Part shown: piece after piece, positions 1 to 9,700 of the stretch
Layout: every line of letters starts with the position of its first letter
Position numbering within the stretch: the stretch's first letter is position 1
Notes under the pieces: generated by a model
What the model was told of the DNA's origin: nothing
Seen by the model: only the letters and a program-made list of their open reading frames with translations
The model's database searches: none
Assembly (NCBI GenBank): GCA_001769805.1
Contig: MEPO01000024.1
Span: 85,161-149,160, forward strand
From: Bdellovibrionales bacterium GWA1_52_35
Lineage (GTDB): Bacteria; Bdellovibrionota; UBA1018
Reading direction: 5' to 3'
DNA: 64,000 bases
Program-made: the position numbers and the translations under genes

Positions 1-306
1 CACCAGGGTACCGTCGGGTGCGTAACGGTATTTGCCGACGTGTTCGCGAAGGTTCAGCAGGTTATAAGTTGCGATTCGGAGCTCTTTCATTTCTTCCAGA
101 GAACGAACTTTATAGTTCGAGGAGGTGTTCCGGATGATCTTGCGAAGCGCCGATTCCAGGCATCTGGAGTTGCGTTGATCGCGGGCGAGTGACTCAGGAG
201 CGGCTGCAAGACAGAGCAATAAGGCGAGGCAGAGCACGGGTTTGCGTGCTTTGAGGATGGATCGGAGCGGTACTTCAATTGCCAATAAATCCTTATACTT
301 GAACAA
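1..306 (-). CDS. Exported endonuclease/exonuclease/phosphatase-family protein (3' part outside window)
   Basis: Only the first 102 codons are in the window; the gene continues beyond base 1. The reading frame gives a basic N-terminus, a hydrophobic stretch (VLCLALLLCLAAA, about residues 24-36) and an Ala-rich signal-peptide end. After this comes RIATYNLLNL, the typical first beta strand of the endonuclease/exonuclease/phosphatase fold, whose Asn is a metal/phosphate ligand in that family. I chose the TTG at 304-306 because AGAGGGAG lies six bases upstream; a second in-frame TTG at 283-285 is possible. The substrate (nucleic acid, inositol phosphate or lipid) cannot be told from this fragment. 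Confidence 0.6.
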   Translation of the reverse strand, partial: MFKYKDLLAIEVPLRSILKARKPVLCLALLLCLAAAPESLARDQRNSRCLESALRKIIRNTSSNYKVRSLEEMKELRIATYNLLNLREHVGKYRYAPDGTLV

Positions 307-402
307 AGAGATCTCCCTCTTCCTTATCGGCGAAATTGCAGGGAAATATTAATTGAAAAGTAAAGCCAAACGGGGAGAATCATTGAACTAGGGGAGAATC
401 CA

Positions 403-1872
403 ATGGAAAAGCGGCAAAAAAAAATAGCGATCATTGGTGCCGGTATTGCCGGGCTTTGTGCCGGAGTCCAGGCCAGGCGGGCAGGTTTTGACGTCGATAT
501 CTACGAAATGGCAAAAGTCCCCGGCGGGTTGGCAATGAGCTGGAAACGCGAAGACTATGTCTTTGAGAGTTGTATTCACTGGCTTGTGGGGTCAAATCCG
601 GAAAGCCTATATTATGCTTGGTGGAAAGAAGTGCTGGATATTGAAAAGCTCCGGTTCATCGATCCGGAAGAACACTCCCGTTTTGAAACAGAAGATGGAC
701 AGTCCCTGGTCATTTATCGCGATGTGGACCGGATGGAAACCGAACTCCTCCGTCAGGCACCGGAAGATGCCGAGGAAATCAGGAAGTTTGCCGGTGCCAT
801 CCGGAGATTTGCGCGTTTGGATATGCCTCCCAGTCCCGAGCTTAATTTCGAAAATGCAGTCCGGATGTTCAAAATGGTGCCGCATCTGGGGGAACTCAAG
901 CGCTGGTCGGGGATGACCTTGAAAGAATACTCAGCCCGCTTTAAAAACCCGCTGCTCCGGAAGTTTTTTGGCGAGAGCAGCATGTCTGAACTGTCGGCAA
1001 TCGCGCTGCTTTTCTCATTGGTATGGATGACCAAGAAAGACGGAGGTTATCCCATCGGGGGTTCTGCGCCGCTGATCGGGCTGATCGTGGAAAAGTTCAA
1101 AGAGCTCGGGGGGAGAATTCATTTTGGCAGCCCGGTCAGAAAGATCCTGGTCGAGAATGATCGCGCAGTGGGACTCGCGCTTGCTAACGGAGAAACGGTG
1201 CGGGCTGATTGGGTGATCTCGGCTGCGGATGGGCACGCAACCATTTACGACCTGCTGGAGGGCCGTTACAAGGATTCACGAATTGACGAAATCTACACAA
1301 ATTTCCAGACCTTTCCCTCTTATTTCCAGATCTCGTTTGGGATTGCTGACAAGCTGGATGATTTACCGGACTACCTGGTCAGGGTCTTGAAAGAGCCGAT
1401 TCGCTTCGATCCGCAAACCTCAGGCAATCAGCTTGCCTTCCGGGTTTTTCATTTCGATCCGACCTTGGCACCTGAGGGAAAAACCTCGGTCACCTGTTTT
1501 GTTCCGACGGACAACGCGGAATATTGGGTCAAGCTCCGGGCTGAGGACAAGGACGCCTACAAGGCCCAAAAAGCCAGAATAGCGGAAGAGGTTCTGCAGG
1601 TTCTGGAACGACGCAGACCCGGTATTCGTACAAAAGTGGAAGTCACGGATGTCGCCACTCCTGCAACTGTGTTCCGGTACACCGGTAACTGGAAGGGGAG
1701 TATGGAGGGATGGTTGCTGACGCCGAAGACGGGGTTCAGCCCACTTAAAAGCAAACTTCCCGGCCTGAAGGGCTTCCGGATGATTGGTCAATGGGTGATG
1801 CCAGGCGGTGGACTTCCATCCGGACTGATCACGGGGCGATCGGTGATTCGCGAAATCGTGAAAGAGGATTGA
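403..1872 (+). CDS. Phytoene-desaturase-like FAD/NAD(P)-dependent oxidoreductase
   Basis: 489 aa. The N-terminus IAIIGAGIAGLCAG is a GxGxxG FAD-binding Rossmann motif followed by an acidic residue at the end of strand 2 (DIYEM). The C-terminus (MPGGGLPSGLITGRSVIREI) matches the closing FAD contact of the CrtI/phytoene desaturase and retinol-saturase-like group, and the length fits. No other carotenoid genes are visible nearby, so the substrate may be another polyunsaturated or isoprenoid molecule. The start is well supported by GGGGAGAATCCA directly before the ATG; a 10-bp copy of GGGGAGAATC also lies at 372-381. Only 25 bp separate it from the next gene, which suggests one operon with the propeller protein. 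Confidence 0.8.
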   Translation: MEKRQKKIAIIGAGIAGLCAGVQARRAGFDVDIYEMAKVPGGLAMSWKREDYVFESCIHWLVGSNPESLYYAWWKEVLDIEKLRFIDPEEHSRFETEDGQSLVIYRDVDRMETELLRQAPEDAEEIRKFAGAIRRFARLDMPPSPELNFENAVRMFKMVPHLGELKRWSGMTLKEYSARFKNPLLRKFFGESSMSELSAIALLFSLVWMTKKDGGYPIGGSAPLIGLIVEKFKELGGRIHFGSPVRKILVENDRAVGLALANGETVRADWVISAADGHATIYDLLEGRYKDSRIDEIYTNFQTFPSYFQISFGIADKLDDLPDYLVRVLKEPIRFDPQTSGNQLAFRVFHFDPTLAPEGKTSVTCFVPTDNAEYWVKLRAEDKDAYKAQKARIAEEVLQVLERRRPGIRTKVEVTDVATPATVFRYTGNWKGSMEGWLLTPKTGFSPLKSKLPGLKGFRMIGQWVMPGGGLPSGLITGRSVIREIVKED

Positions 1873-1897
1873 TCGTCCGGGGGTAAAAGTTTATTAA

Positions 1898-3214
1898 ATG
1901 CGGCTCTATTTTTTTCCGGCCTTACTTCCTTTTTCGGCATTGTTGCCTGGTCTTCTCGCACTGGTCGGCGCTTTTGCCGCCTTTTACCAGAAGCTCATGA
2001 AAAGGCGAAAGCTTGCTTGGGCACTGGGAATCGGCAGTTTCCTGCTCTTGCTGTTTCTTGCGGGATCATATTTTCGACAATACTATTTGAAAACACAGCT
2101 TCCTTCGCTTCAGCTGATTGAGACGCTCCCCAGGCTGGATGCGAAAATATCCTGGAACCAGCTTCTACCCCGTGCACCGCTTTCGAATCTCGTATATACC
2201 GGGCAGTTCAAGCTCGTCCTCTTTGGGACGCGTCAGAAGACCCTGGATGCCGTTTCGACCGAAGACGGAACACTCAGGTTTTCGCTGCAAATGTCTGAAC
2301 CTGTTCTGAGTGAACCGTTGGTCCTGGACCAGGATGCTTTTGTGGGAGAAGGACTTCACGACGCACTGAAATCCAGGATGGTTGCCCTTGAGCTTCCTTC
2401 AGGGCAGCCTCGGTGGCAATATGCGGTCAATGGACACATCGAATCAACGCCGCGGGTTTCGATCGATGAGGAACGCATTTTCTTTTGCGCGGGGGATTCC
2501 GGTGTTTTTGCCCTTTCCAGGAAAACGGGTGGGTTGCTTTGGAATACTCAGCTCGGCCATTGCGATACAACGCCATTTCTGGAGCGCGGCGTGCTTTATG
2601 TTCTGGCCAGCGGCGCGAAAGTCGAGCAAAGCGCCTTGACTGCGATGGACGAAAATACCGGGAAAGCTCTCTGGACCCTTCCTCTGCCCGGACAACCCTG
2701 GGGTACGCCCATGCGGGACGAGGTTACTGGAAATCTTCTACTCTCAACTGGGGCGGGACAGCTGGATTTCCCGATCAAAGCTGAAGAACAGGGCTGGGCT
2801 CATGCGATTGATACTCAGTCCCGCCAAGTGGTTTGGACAAAAATCCTCGGAGGAATGCCGCTTTTGAAGCAGGGTCTGCTGCGGAGGAAGCAAGGAACTC
2901 TGGTAATTCAGACGCTAAAAAACGGTAAAATCAACGCTCTCGATTCCGCTTCTGGTAGGGAAGTCTGGTCAGTCGATCTCGGAGCACCGGTCCTGGCGGT
3001 GCCGGTTCTCGGGCAGGATGGTACAAGTCTGGTTGCAGTTGATTTTGCAGGACGAGTTTCGACGATCGATGGAAAAACGGGACGGCTCCGTTTCGCTCAA
3101 GATCTCGGCTTTGAAACCACGTCCAGCCCTGTCTTGGGCGCGGGAAAGGTATTTCTTGGTACCCGAGCTGCTGTTTGGGGTCTGAACTGGCCGCTGGCAG
3201 AGGTAGAACAATGA
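1898..3214 (+). CDS. Membrane-anchored PQQ-like beta-propeller protein
   Basis: 438 aa. Two hydrophobic stretches occur at the N-terminus (about residues 5-28 and 40-60), then a periplasmic-type domain made of repeated blades of the form 'DAxTGxxxWxxxL' (for example DENTGKALWTLPL, DSASGREVWSVDL, DGKTGRLRFAQDL). This is the PQQ-like/BamB-type WD repeat pattern. There is no sign of a dehydrogenase active site, so a binding or scaffold role is more likely than a quinoprotein enzyme. Its stop codon overlaps the ATG of the next gene (ATGA), which points to translational coupling. The partner of the propeller is unknown. Confidence 0.75.
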   Translation: MRLYFFPALLPFSALLPGLLALVGAFAAFYQKLMKRRKLAWALGIGSFLLLLFLAGSYFRQYYLKTQLPSLQLIETLPRLDAKISWNQLLPRAPLSNLVYTGQFKLVLFGTRQKTLDAVSTEDGTLRFSLQMSEPVLSEPLVLDQDAFVGEGLHDALKSRMVALELPSGQPRWQYAVNGHIESTPRVSIDEERIFFCAGDSGVFALSRKTGGLLWNTQLGHCDTTPFLERGVLYVLASGAKVEQSALTAMDENTGKALWTLPLPGQPWGTPMRDEVTGNLLLSTGAGQLDFPIKAEEQGWAHAIDTQSRQVVWTKILGGMPLLKQGLLRRKQGTLVIQTLKNGKINALDSASGREVWSVDLGAPVLAVPVLGQDGTSLVAVDFAGRVSTIDGKTGRLRFAQDLGFETTSSPVLGAGKVFLGTRAAVWGLNWPLAEVEQ

Positions 3215-4059
3215 CGGAAAAGGAATGGGTGATCTTCGCGGAAGATTTCCCGGAATTGTCGGAACTTCCTGAACTCGAAGCTCTCTGGCGGACCGCTCTG
3301 GGCGAATTGGGTTTCAAGAGTATTCCCGAGGTGGAATTCTTCCGACAAATGAGGGGCCAGCTCTGTTTGAATGCCCGGCTTTTTGAAAAAATTCTGGGCG
3401 CCAATCTGATTGAAAAAATGCAGACTCAGTGGAAAATCGAAAGGTTTTTGGTCCAGGCGGATTCCAAGCCAGAGGATCTGAGAATCCGGAGTCTGGCCCT
3501 CGGGATCTGCCAGCAAGTTATCGTCATGAGAATGCCGACGCATACCGATGCTCAAATGGCCGTCTGGCTTGCTGATCTCAGTGCGGCTCCTTCATGGACA
3601 AGATCGCATTTACGCAAATTGCTGCAGATTCAGAAAGTGCGAAACACAATTTCGCATTGCTGGGATGTCTACCGCCGAACCGAACCTGAGGCTTTCGAAA
3701 ATAGTTCGAACAATAATCCGCAGGAATACTTCTCTGAATGGAAGGGCCTTCCTGTTTGTGCTGGCCTGATCCTCGGAGAAATCGAAATAGTTGATAAATC
3801 CAACGAGCAAGATAGAATTCTTCTCTTTCGCCGCGCCCGCCCCGAATCGGTCGAATTTTTCGAGGGTGCACGAGCCGTTTTATTCGCTGAAGGCGGAGTT
3901 CTCAGTCATGCCTGCTCAATCGCGAGAGAGCGGGGGATCCCGTGTATCACCGGGTTGGGTCTGGATTGTTTTATGCGAATTCAGGAAATCACCTCGCAAG
4001 GAACGTTGACCGTGGAAGTCGATGCAGGGCGCGGAATCGCAAAAAGTATCTCCCGGTAA
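3211..4059 (+). CDS. Protein with a free-standing PEP-utilising swivel (phosphohistidine) domain
   Basis: 282 aa from the ATG that overlaps the upstream stop codon by 4 bp; an in-frame ATG at 3175 lies inside the previous gene and is rejected. The last 90 residues contain AEGGVLSHACSIARERGIPC, matching the GG-x2-SH-x2-I-x-ARE-x-GIP signature of the mobile domain of PEP synthase, pyruvate phosphate dikinase and enzyme I; His233 would be the phospho-carrier. The first 150 residues are acidic and Leu-rich and match nothing I know. No ATP-binding or PEP-binding domain is attached. It could be a stand-alone phosphotransfer domain like the one in rifampicin phosphotransferase relatives, or have lost catalysis and serve for binding. 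Confidence 0.7.
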   Translation: MTEKEWVIFAEDFPELSELPELEALWRTALGELGFKSIPEVEFFRQMRGQLCLNARLFEKILGANLIEKMQTQWKIERFLVQADSKPEDLRIRSLALGICQQVIVMRMPTHTDAQMAVWLADLSAAPSWTRSHLRKLLQIQKVRNTISHCWDVYRRTEPEAFENSSNNNPQEYFSEWKGLPVCAGLILGEIEIVDKSNEQDRILLFRRARPESVEFFEGARAVLFAEGGVLSHACSIARERGIPCITGLGLDCFMRIQEITSQGTLTVEVDAGRGIAKSISR

Positions 4060-4122
4060 AATCTGCCGGCTTGTTTCTCCCTCTTTCCTGAATCAAGATA
4101 GTCTCTGGGGAGAAGCGCGCCT

Positions 4123-4494
4123 ATGTCGAAACGGTGGGTATCTGTTCTTTTTCTTTTTTGGGCTCTCACAGCAAGCAGCCCAGTTGGGCATGCAATCGAA
4201 GTCAAACCCTATCAGAAGGATTCAGCCGTCACCGGCATTTTGACGAGTGATCCGGATTGCGTCGTCAAAGAAGGGCGAGGCACTGCGCAGCTCTGGGTAT
4301 CGGTGGGACAGATTCTTGTTTATCAGCTCGATGTCCCCCCCGGCGGCAGTTATGAATTCCATCTCGTCCCGGGCAAATACGATCTGGCCGTCACGAATTC
4401 CAAAGGTTGCCTTGCTCAGAAACAATTCACTCTCGCTCCCAAACAAGTGGCTAAAGTGAATCTCCATCTGACTCAAAAGCGAGGTGGATCATGA
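4123..4494 (+). CDS. Small secreted protein of unknown function
   Basis: 123 aa with a clear signal peptide (MSKRWVSVLFLFWALTASSP, probable cleavage after VGHA). The mature part is about 100 residues of beta-rich sequence with two cysteines and a PPGGSYEF..PGKYDLAV pattern, typical of small Ig/transthyretin-like folds such as carboxypeptidase regulatory-like domains, though I would not name a family. GGGGAGAAG lies 9 bases before the ATG. Its stop overlaps the start of the next gene (ATGA), so the two are probably made together. Confidence 0.65.
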   Translation: MSKRWVSVLFLFWALTASSPVGHAIEVKPYQKDSAVTGILTSDPDCVVKEGRGTAQLWVSVGQILVYQLDVPPGGSYEFHLVPGKYDLAVTNSKGCLAQKQFTLAPKQVAKVNLHLTQKRGGS

Positions 4495-5459
4495 ATCTCT
4501 TTAGAATCAAGGCATTTTTCGGATTATTATTCATTGTGGCGAGTGCGCTCCCGCTCTCATTTCAAAATGCCTACGCCTTTGGTTTCTGTGCTGGTTGCTG
4601 CGGAACCACGTGCATGGCGCAGATGAACAACTACTGCCCGACCTGCAATGCCTGGAATTATCAGCCGCAAATGACCACTCCGTGGTCAACGCCAACACCA
4701 TATTGGTGGCAGTCGGGGCCGATGAATTACTCCAATTTTTATGCGCCGGCGCCTTGGCAATACTACTCGCCTCAAATGTACAGTCCGATGATGACGCCTG
4801 GAATTATGGGAAACTATTATCCGGGACATGCGAATGTGGGAGCAGGCAAGCCCAATATTTACATCGAAGGTGCTGCCGGAACTGACTTCAAGATGAAAAT
4901 CCGGTTCCTTGAAGAAGACGCCAACTGGCTTGCGGCTATTCCAGTTCATGGTGTCGACGGGTGGAAAGGGACGTTGGGCGAAAAGAACCAGATCAAAACA
5001 GAGCAGGGGACCTATCCCTACTTCTTTTCTGATTACCGGGTTCATGACCGCGCCATGCAGGACAAGGAAGGTTTCTGCGCGACGAAAGACAAAGTCATAG
5101 GCAAGATGGCTATGTCTCTCAAAGCTGCGGGCTTCAGTAAAATGGAGATCGGCGATTTTCTGGAATACTGGACCGTGAAATTGCCTCAGTCAAAAAGCTA
5201 CTGTGTCTATCCGCAGGATGAACGGCAACTGGATCGGATTACCGCTCTGGATGTGACACCCAAGCCCAAATCAATCCGGCGTCTTTTGTTTGTCGTTCAG
5301 GTAGAAGAAGGTCTCTTTAAAAATGGAGAGAAGTTCACCTCGGCTCCGCCCAATACGTGGTCTCCGCAACCTGTACGTAACCTGGCCAGCAGTCCGGCCG
5401 AAAAGGGCGGAATCACTGTTCGCGAGTGGGGCGTGGCCTTCCTGATTGCGAAGCCTTGA
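4491..5459 (+). CDS. Secreted protein with a Cys/Tyr/Pro/Met-rich N-terminal region
   Basis: 322 aa. A signal peptide (about residues 1-29, ending FQNAYA) is followed by a cysteine cluster (FGFCAGCCGTTCMAQ, then YCPTC), then about 70 residues very rich in Tyr, Pro, Met, Trp, Asn and Gln, a low-complexity composition seen in surface or adhesive proteins. From about residue 125 a globular domain follows with two more spaced cysteines. I do not recognise the family. It is translationally coupled to the small secreted protein upstream and convergent with the DUF3943-like gene. Confidence 0.6.
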   Translation: MNLFRIKAFFGLLFIVASALPLSFQNAYAFGFCAGCCGTTCMAQMNNYCPTCNAWNYQPQMTTPWSTPTPYWWQSGPMNYSNFYAPAPWQYYSPQMYSPMMTPGIMGNYYPGHANVGAGKPNIYIEGAAGTDFKMKIRFLEEDANWLAAIPVHGVDGWKGTLGEKNQIKTEQGTYPYFFSDYRVHDRAMQDKEGFCATKDKVIGKMAMSLKAAGFSKMEIGDFLEYWTVKLPQSKSYCVYPQDERQLDRITALDVTPKPKSIRRLLFVVQVEEGLFKNGEKFTSAPPNTWSPQPVRNLASSPAEKGGITVREWGVAFLIAKP

Positions 5460-5464
5460 ATCAC

Positions 5465-5486
5465 TCTTCTGGTTACTCCCAGAAGA
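5465..5486. terminator. Weak hairpin between convergent genes
   Basis: TCTTCTGG (5465-5472) and CCAGAAGA (5479-5486) can pair around a 6-base loop. The structure lies at the 3' ends of the two convergent genes ending at 5459 and 5473 and includes the stop codon of the minus-strand gene. The stem is short, not GC-rich, and has no U-tract, so terminator function is only possible. Confidence 0.3.
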
Positions 5487-6516
5487 AATTGAGCTGCATT
5501 CCTACGTAGTAGTTTTTCAGGTTATGGTCGTGATCCGGAATCGGGTAAGCCACAAAGCTTGTGTAGGACTGAATCTTGGCTTTCTTCTCAAAACTGTCGA
5601 TCATTTTTCCAAGACCTCTGACGGCATAGCCGCCGGGATTCAGAATGACTTTCGTCACGCTGCCCAGGGTTTTGGAGCGCAGTAGTTTTCCGTCGTTCTT
5701 ATCGATTTTTTTGATCGCCTGATAAAAAAGTTCTCCGAGCAACGAACCGACTACGGGCGTGGCGATCAGGTCCTGCAAAGACGGTGTTTCAGCAAAGGCT
5801 TCAACACCGTATTCCCAGAAGAAGGTCGACATTAAAACCGAGTAGCCAAAGGATTTCATCCAGGAATAGCCCTCGTGCCTGGCGATCTGGTAATAGATGG
5901 CGCCCGAAATCGGGTGTCCGATGTAGTTGATCATGAAATCATCTTTGTCCATGATCGGACCTGCCCGAACGTTCTTGGCCCATTTTTTGGGCATGCTCGC
6001 CAGGAATTCCATTTTGTTTTCGCTATCCCACTTGGAGAAGGAAGGTGGTGCGGCGACCAGAGCGCCGAAGGTGGCTAAACCCAGAAGGAGAATCCCCTTA
6101 TTCTCCTGAAGAAACCTTTTTTCACTTTCGTTGAGCTTGGCTTTCGGAAGTGCCAGCTCGTGATACGTATAGGGGTGGCCGTCTTCATCGAATGCCTCTT
6201 CATGTGAAATATCTTTGAGGCCAAAAATTGAAATGTAAGGTTTGGCGGGATCCGGGTTTTCGCAGACTGGGGTCTCGATGCCGAGTTCATCCACGGTTCG
6301 AAGGCAAGTCTCGCGATCTCGCGTATCGATCGTGATCACATTCGCGCGAACGAGGTTGTTCCTCTGCTTGTCCGGAGCGGGACCAGAATCGTATTGGGGA
6401 AAAAGACTGCCGGGTTGGAAAAAGTTTTTTAGCGTTGTTTCTTCAGCTTTGGCGGCCCCTAAGCCGACCGAAAGAATGAGCGCAACTGCAACAATACCGG
6501 GTTTCCAACTTTTCAT
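5473..6516 (-). CDS. Exported DUF3943-like protein
   Basis: 347 aa. I chose the ATG at 6514-6516 because GGAGG is five bases upstream; the upstream ATG at 6526 has no such site. Signal peptide: MKSWKPGIVAVALILSVGLG..AKA. The core (about residues 185-275) reads NYIGHPISGAIYYQIAR, then SVLMSTFFWEYGVEAFAE, then PSLQDLIATPVVGSLLGE, the pattern of DUF3943: an 'xxGHPxxGxxYY' start, a 'WEY' centre and a 'DLxxTxxGxxxGE' helix. The family is found in envelopes of Gram-negative bacteria and has no known role. The C-terminus (VGMQLNFFWE) looks like a terminal beta strand. Confidence 0.7.
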   Translation of the reverse strand: MKSWKPGIVAVALILSVGLGAAKAEETTLKNFFQPGSLFPQYDSGPAPDKQRNNLVRANVITIDTRDRETCLRTVDELGIETPVCENPDPAKPYISIFGLKDISHEEAFDEDGHPYTYHELALPKAKLNESEKRFLQENKGILLLGLATFGALVAAPPSFSKWDSENKMEFLASMPKKWAKNVRAGPIMDKDDFMINYIGHPISGAIYYQIARHEGYSWMKSFGYSVLMSTFFWEYGVEAFAETPSLQDLIATPVVGSLLGELFYQAIKKIDKNDGKLLRSKTLGSVTKVILNPGGYAVRGLGKMIDSFEKKAKIQSYTSFVAYPIPDHDHNLKNYYVGMQLNFFWE

Positions 6517-6531
6517 TTCAACCTCCACAGG

Positions 6532-6551
6532 CCCTTCTTTGAGAAGAAGGG
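6532..6551 (-). other. Hairpin in the leader of the DUF3943-like gene
   Basis: CCCTTCTT (6532-6539) and AAGAAGGG (6544-6551) form a perfect 8-bp stem with a 4-base loop, ending about 7 bases before the GGAGG of the minus-strand gene. It has no following U-run. It could affect mRNA stability or ribosome access, or be chance. Confidence 0.35.
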
Positions 6552-6744
6552 TTGAACTAAGAACAGGAGCATCTTATCTGAAAAAATGACGCAGTGCAAT
6601 ATAGAACAGGGTGTCTTAAAAACAGTAATAACATCATATATATAAAAAAAATTGGAGGCCTACCCGCAACGCGATGCTGAAGTTGCCAATGAAGTGCTCC
6701 GATTATTGTTCAATCTTTGGACATGGCCGTCCGAAAAGTGAGTG

Positions 6745-9700
6745 ATGCTCTTTTGTCCTCACAAGTTCGCATTCTTAATTGGTTTTTCTAGCCTTCTACT
6801 CGTTGCCAGTAGTTCCCCGCTCTTTGCTGAAACCGAAGTTTATAGTTCTCGCCCGAAGATTGAGCAAGCGATACCGAGAAAGCACGCCGAGCTTGGGGCC
6901 AGTTGGGAACGTATTAAACGTGCACAACTCGAGGCGCTCGCTTTCACTATTGAAGCCTACCCGGAACATGACCTCTACTTCCTGGCACGCGACGGAGAAA
7001 TGCTCTATGACCTCGCAAGAGTGGCACTCAAGGATGATCCCCAGGCGCTCAGGCGGGTCCATCTGATCAATCTTTCACGCGTGAATATTCAAGACCCGAA
7101 CCTCCCAGAATACCTCAAGCAGGAAGGAATTTCCAAAGAGGCAATTGCCAAGGGAAAAAAGATTCTACTCGTGGACACGGGCTTTTCCGGAACCATCTCA
7201 AACAAAATCGAACGGGTTCTCGGAGCGGATGCGAAGAAGGGACTCTCCACGCACCTTTTAATATCCGAAACGAATCAGTACCCGTCCTTCAGGTCATTTC
7301 TTTCGGAAATTGTGCCCACCTCCGCCTGGTTCCAGCCGGAGCAAATGCACAGTATCATTGTAAAGTACGAACATCTGCCACGCTTCTCGGATCGTTCTCA
7401 CGGTTTTGAAAAAATCAATGGCAGGTGGGAACCGCTGAGCGAAAAAGGATCCATGACCAATGGTCAAGTCGATCCCCAAGCTGCGAGAAAGTACATGGAG
7501 GATCTCGCAGTCTTTGGTGCAGACCCGAAAACCCAAGAATTATTCAGGGCCAAACGCAAGCGCTGGCAGACTCCTGTTGAACTGTTCCGGGCGGGCAGTC
7601 GCAAGGAGACGATCGAGTATCTGTCCCGGAAACTGAAAGAGTATCCCGGAAACGCTGTTAATGAAGGCATGGTGCGGGATTTTGTTGAATGGACACGCTT
7701 TGAAAAAATGCGGAATTCAGCCCGTCAAAGTCTCGCGCTCGCTGATCTAGGTCTCAAACCTATACCGAAAAATGCATCTAGAAATAAAAACTATCTCAAA
7801 ACGCGCTTTCCCAAGTGGACGCAGGTCTTCGAGTCACCTGAAGTCGAATTGAAGAAACTCGCCGCTGCGGGTGATGTCGGTACGCTCTTGGGAATCGATT
7901 CGATCGTGCAGGACGCAAAAATCCGGAGCCGTATTCTGAAAGCGGTAGCTCAACATGAACCGAGTCGCAAATGGCTGCCGCTCTACGAGAGCTGGCTTGA
8001 CAATCCTCAGCGCGATCTTCTGGAAAGTATGCCCGGGCTGATATTCAGGAAAAAGAATTTTGTTCAGTTGCCGGAATCCTCAATGCTGATTTCAAAATTC
8101 ATCGATGCAGCCGAAGAGGAAGCACATGACGAGCTGGTGAAGCAATTTTTCTCCCGCAGTCTTGCCAAGGAACTACCCGACCTTGAGAAGCTCTGGCTGG
8201 AGCTGCTTATACGCTGCGACCAAGATACGCTGGTCGAAATCAATCGGATTCTCCACAGTGAAAGCTATTCAGAACCGCGGTGGGACCGAATCAGGAATTT
8301 CGCAGGAATTCAGAACCAGACGGAGAGATCAAAGCAGATCCTGGCGGCCGAAAAGTTGGCAAGCAGGGCTCCCGCCCAAATTCATCCCGCTCAGGCGCCA
8401 GTACCCAAAGTACGCCCTCTGAAAAAAGTGCGGCCGATCAGTCTACCGGATCTTTCCACCGCCGAAAAGCGCGTCGGATGGCTGATGAGCGTGCAGGAAA
8501 AAATCCCGGGTCTGTTCAAACAAGCTGCTACTCACGATGTGAATCTCTTGAAGCTGCTGGAAGCTCAAAGCCAGTTGCAAACCGAATTGGCAGCAGATCC
8601 GGAGTATTTGAAGATGCTGCAAGAGGCGCATCCCGGTCTCCTTGAAATCGAGATTCGGTCACGGAGTGTTCATTCACATCAGAGTTTCCGCATTAGAGAG
8701 GATGCCGTAGCGAAGTGGAAAGCGCAGCTCGCTCAAAGGCTTGATCAACTCATGCAAGTTCCCGGAAGCGGGGACCTTGGTAAAGACCTGGCCGAGATGC
8801 AAAAGACACTCCTTTCGAATCTGGCGGGTCGCAGTTCGCAGGGGATGATTACTGGGATTGGGCTGACGCTTCCGAGTGACAAGCGTGAGGCGCTATTTCG
8901 GGCTGCGACGAGCGAAGAAAAACTGCGGATTCTCTCGTCGAATCTCCCAGACAGGATCGGAGACGGTTTCAAATCAGAACAGTATCTCTTGCAGAAAAAC
9001 CCGAGCAAAGTTGATACGCTGAAAAGCCTCCGAGAAGTCTTAGCAAGTGAACAGCGGCTCCATGACGTCATCGAAATGCGTGTAGTCCTCCAAAATGGTG
9101 AGGGTGTGCTTCCCTCGGACCGAGTTACTGCCAAGCGGCGAATTGCTGCCATGGCTGCCGAGGATCTTGAATTCTTTACGGACCCGGATGCATTGAAGCC
9201 GCGACTCAAGGGAATGGGGATTTCGGGTCCAAGCGAAAAGAACATTTCCAATCTGATCCAAAAAGGTGCCCGCAAGTTCGCCGAGCAAACCGAGGAAGTG
9301 AGTGAAACTCTCAGTTCAGGAATTCGGCTGGTCGAGGTACCTCCCGCAGCAGGAATATTCCGTGGCTGCACGGGAGGAGACTGCTCAACTCGAATGTCCT
9401 TTCCATATCCGAACGCGCCGGCAGAAAAGGTCTTCTTCATCTATGATCATGCCGGCCTGAAGGGATATGCTACCGGGACGGTGGGCAAGTCCAAAGGTAA
9501 GAAGTCGTTTTACCTCATAACGATTGCCGGTCCCCGGATGTCGGGCGCCGATACCAAAATGGTCTTCGAGGGGCTCGATAGCGCAAAACAGGCGCTCGGC
9601 ATAGAGCAGATCCTTTTACCTCAGTCCCAGCAAGTGACGAGTATGATCAACTTTCTTCCTATCCGCGAGGAGTATCAGAAGGCTCTTGCAGCCGGTGAGA

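Noticed and set aside
87-278. 63-aa minus-strand frame
   Set aside because: Wrong frame; the next frame gives a signal peptide and the RIATYNLLNL motif.
6672-6745. 23-codon frame before the giant gene
   Set aside because: Too short and without a near ribosome site; likely leader DNA.
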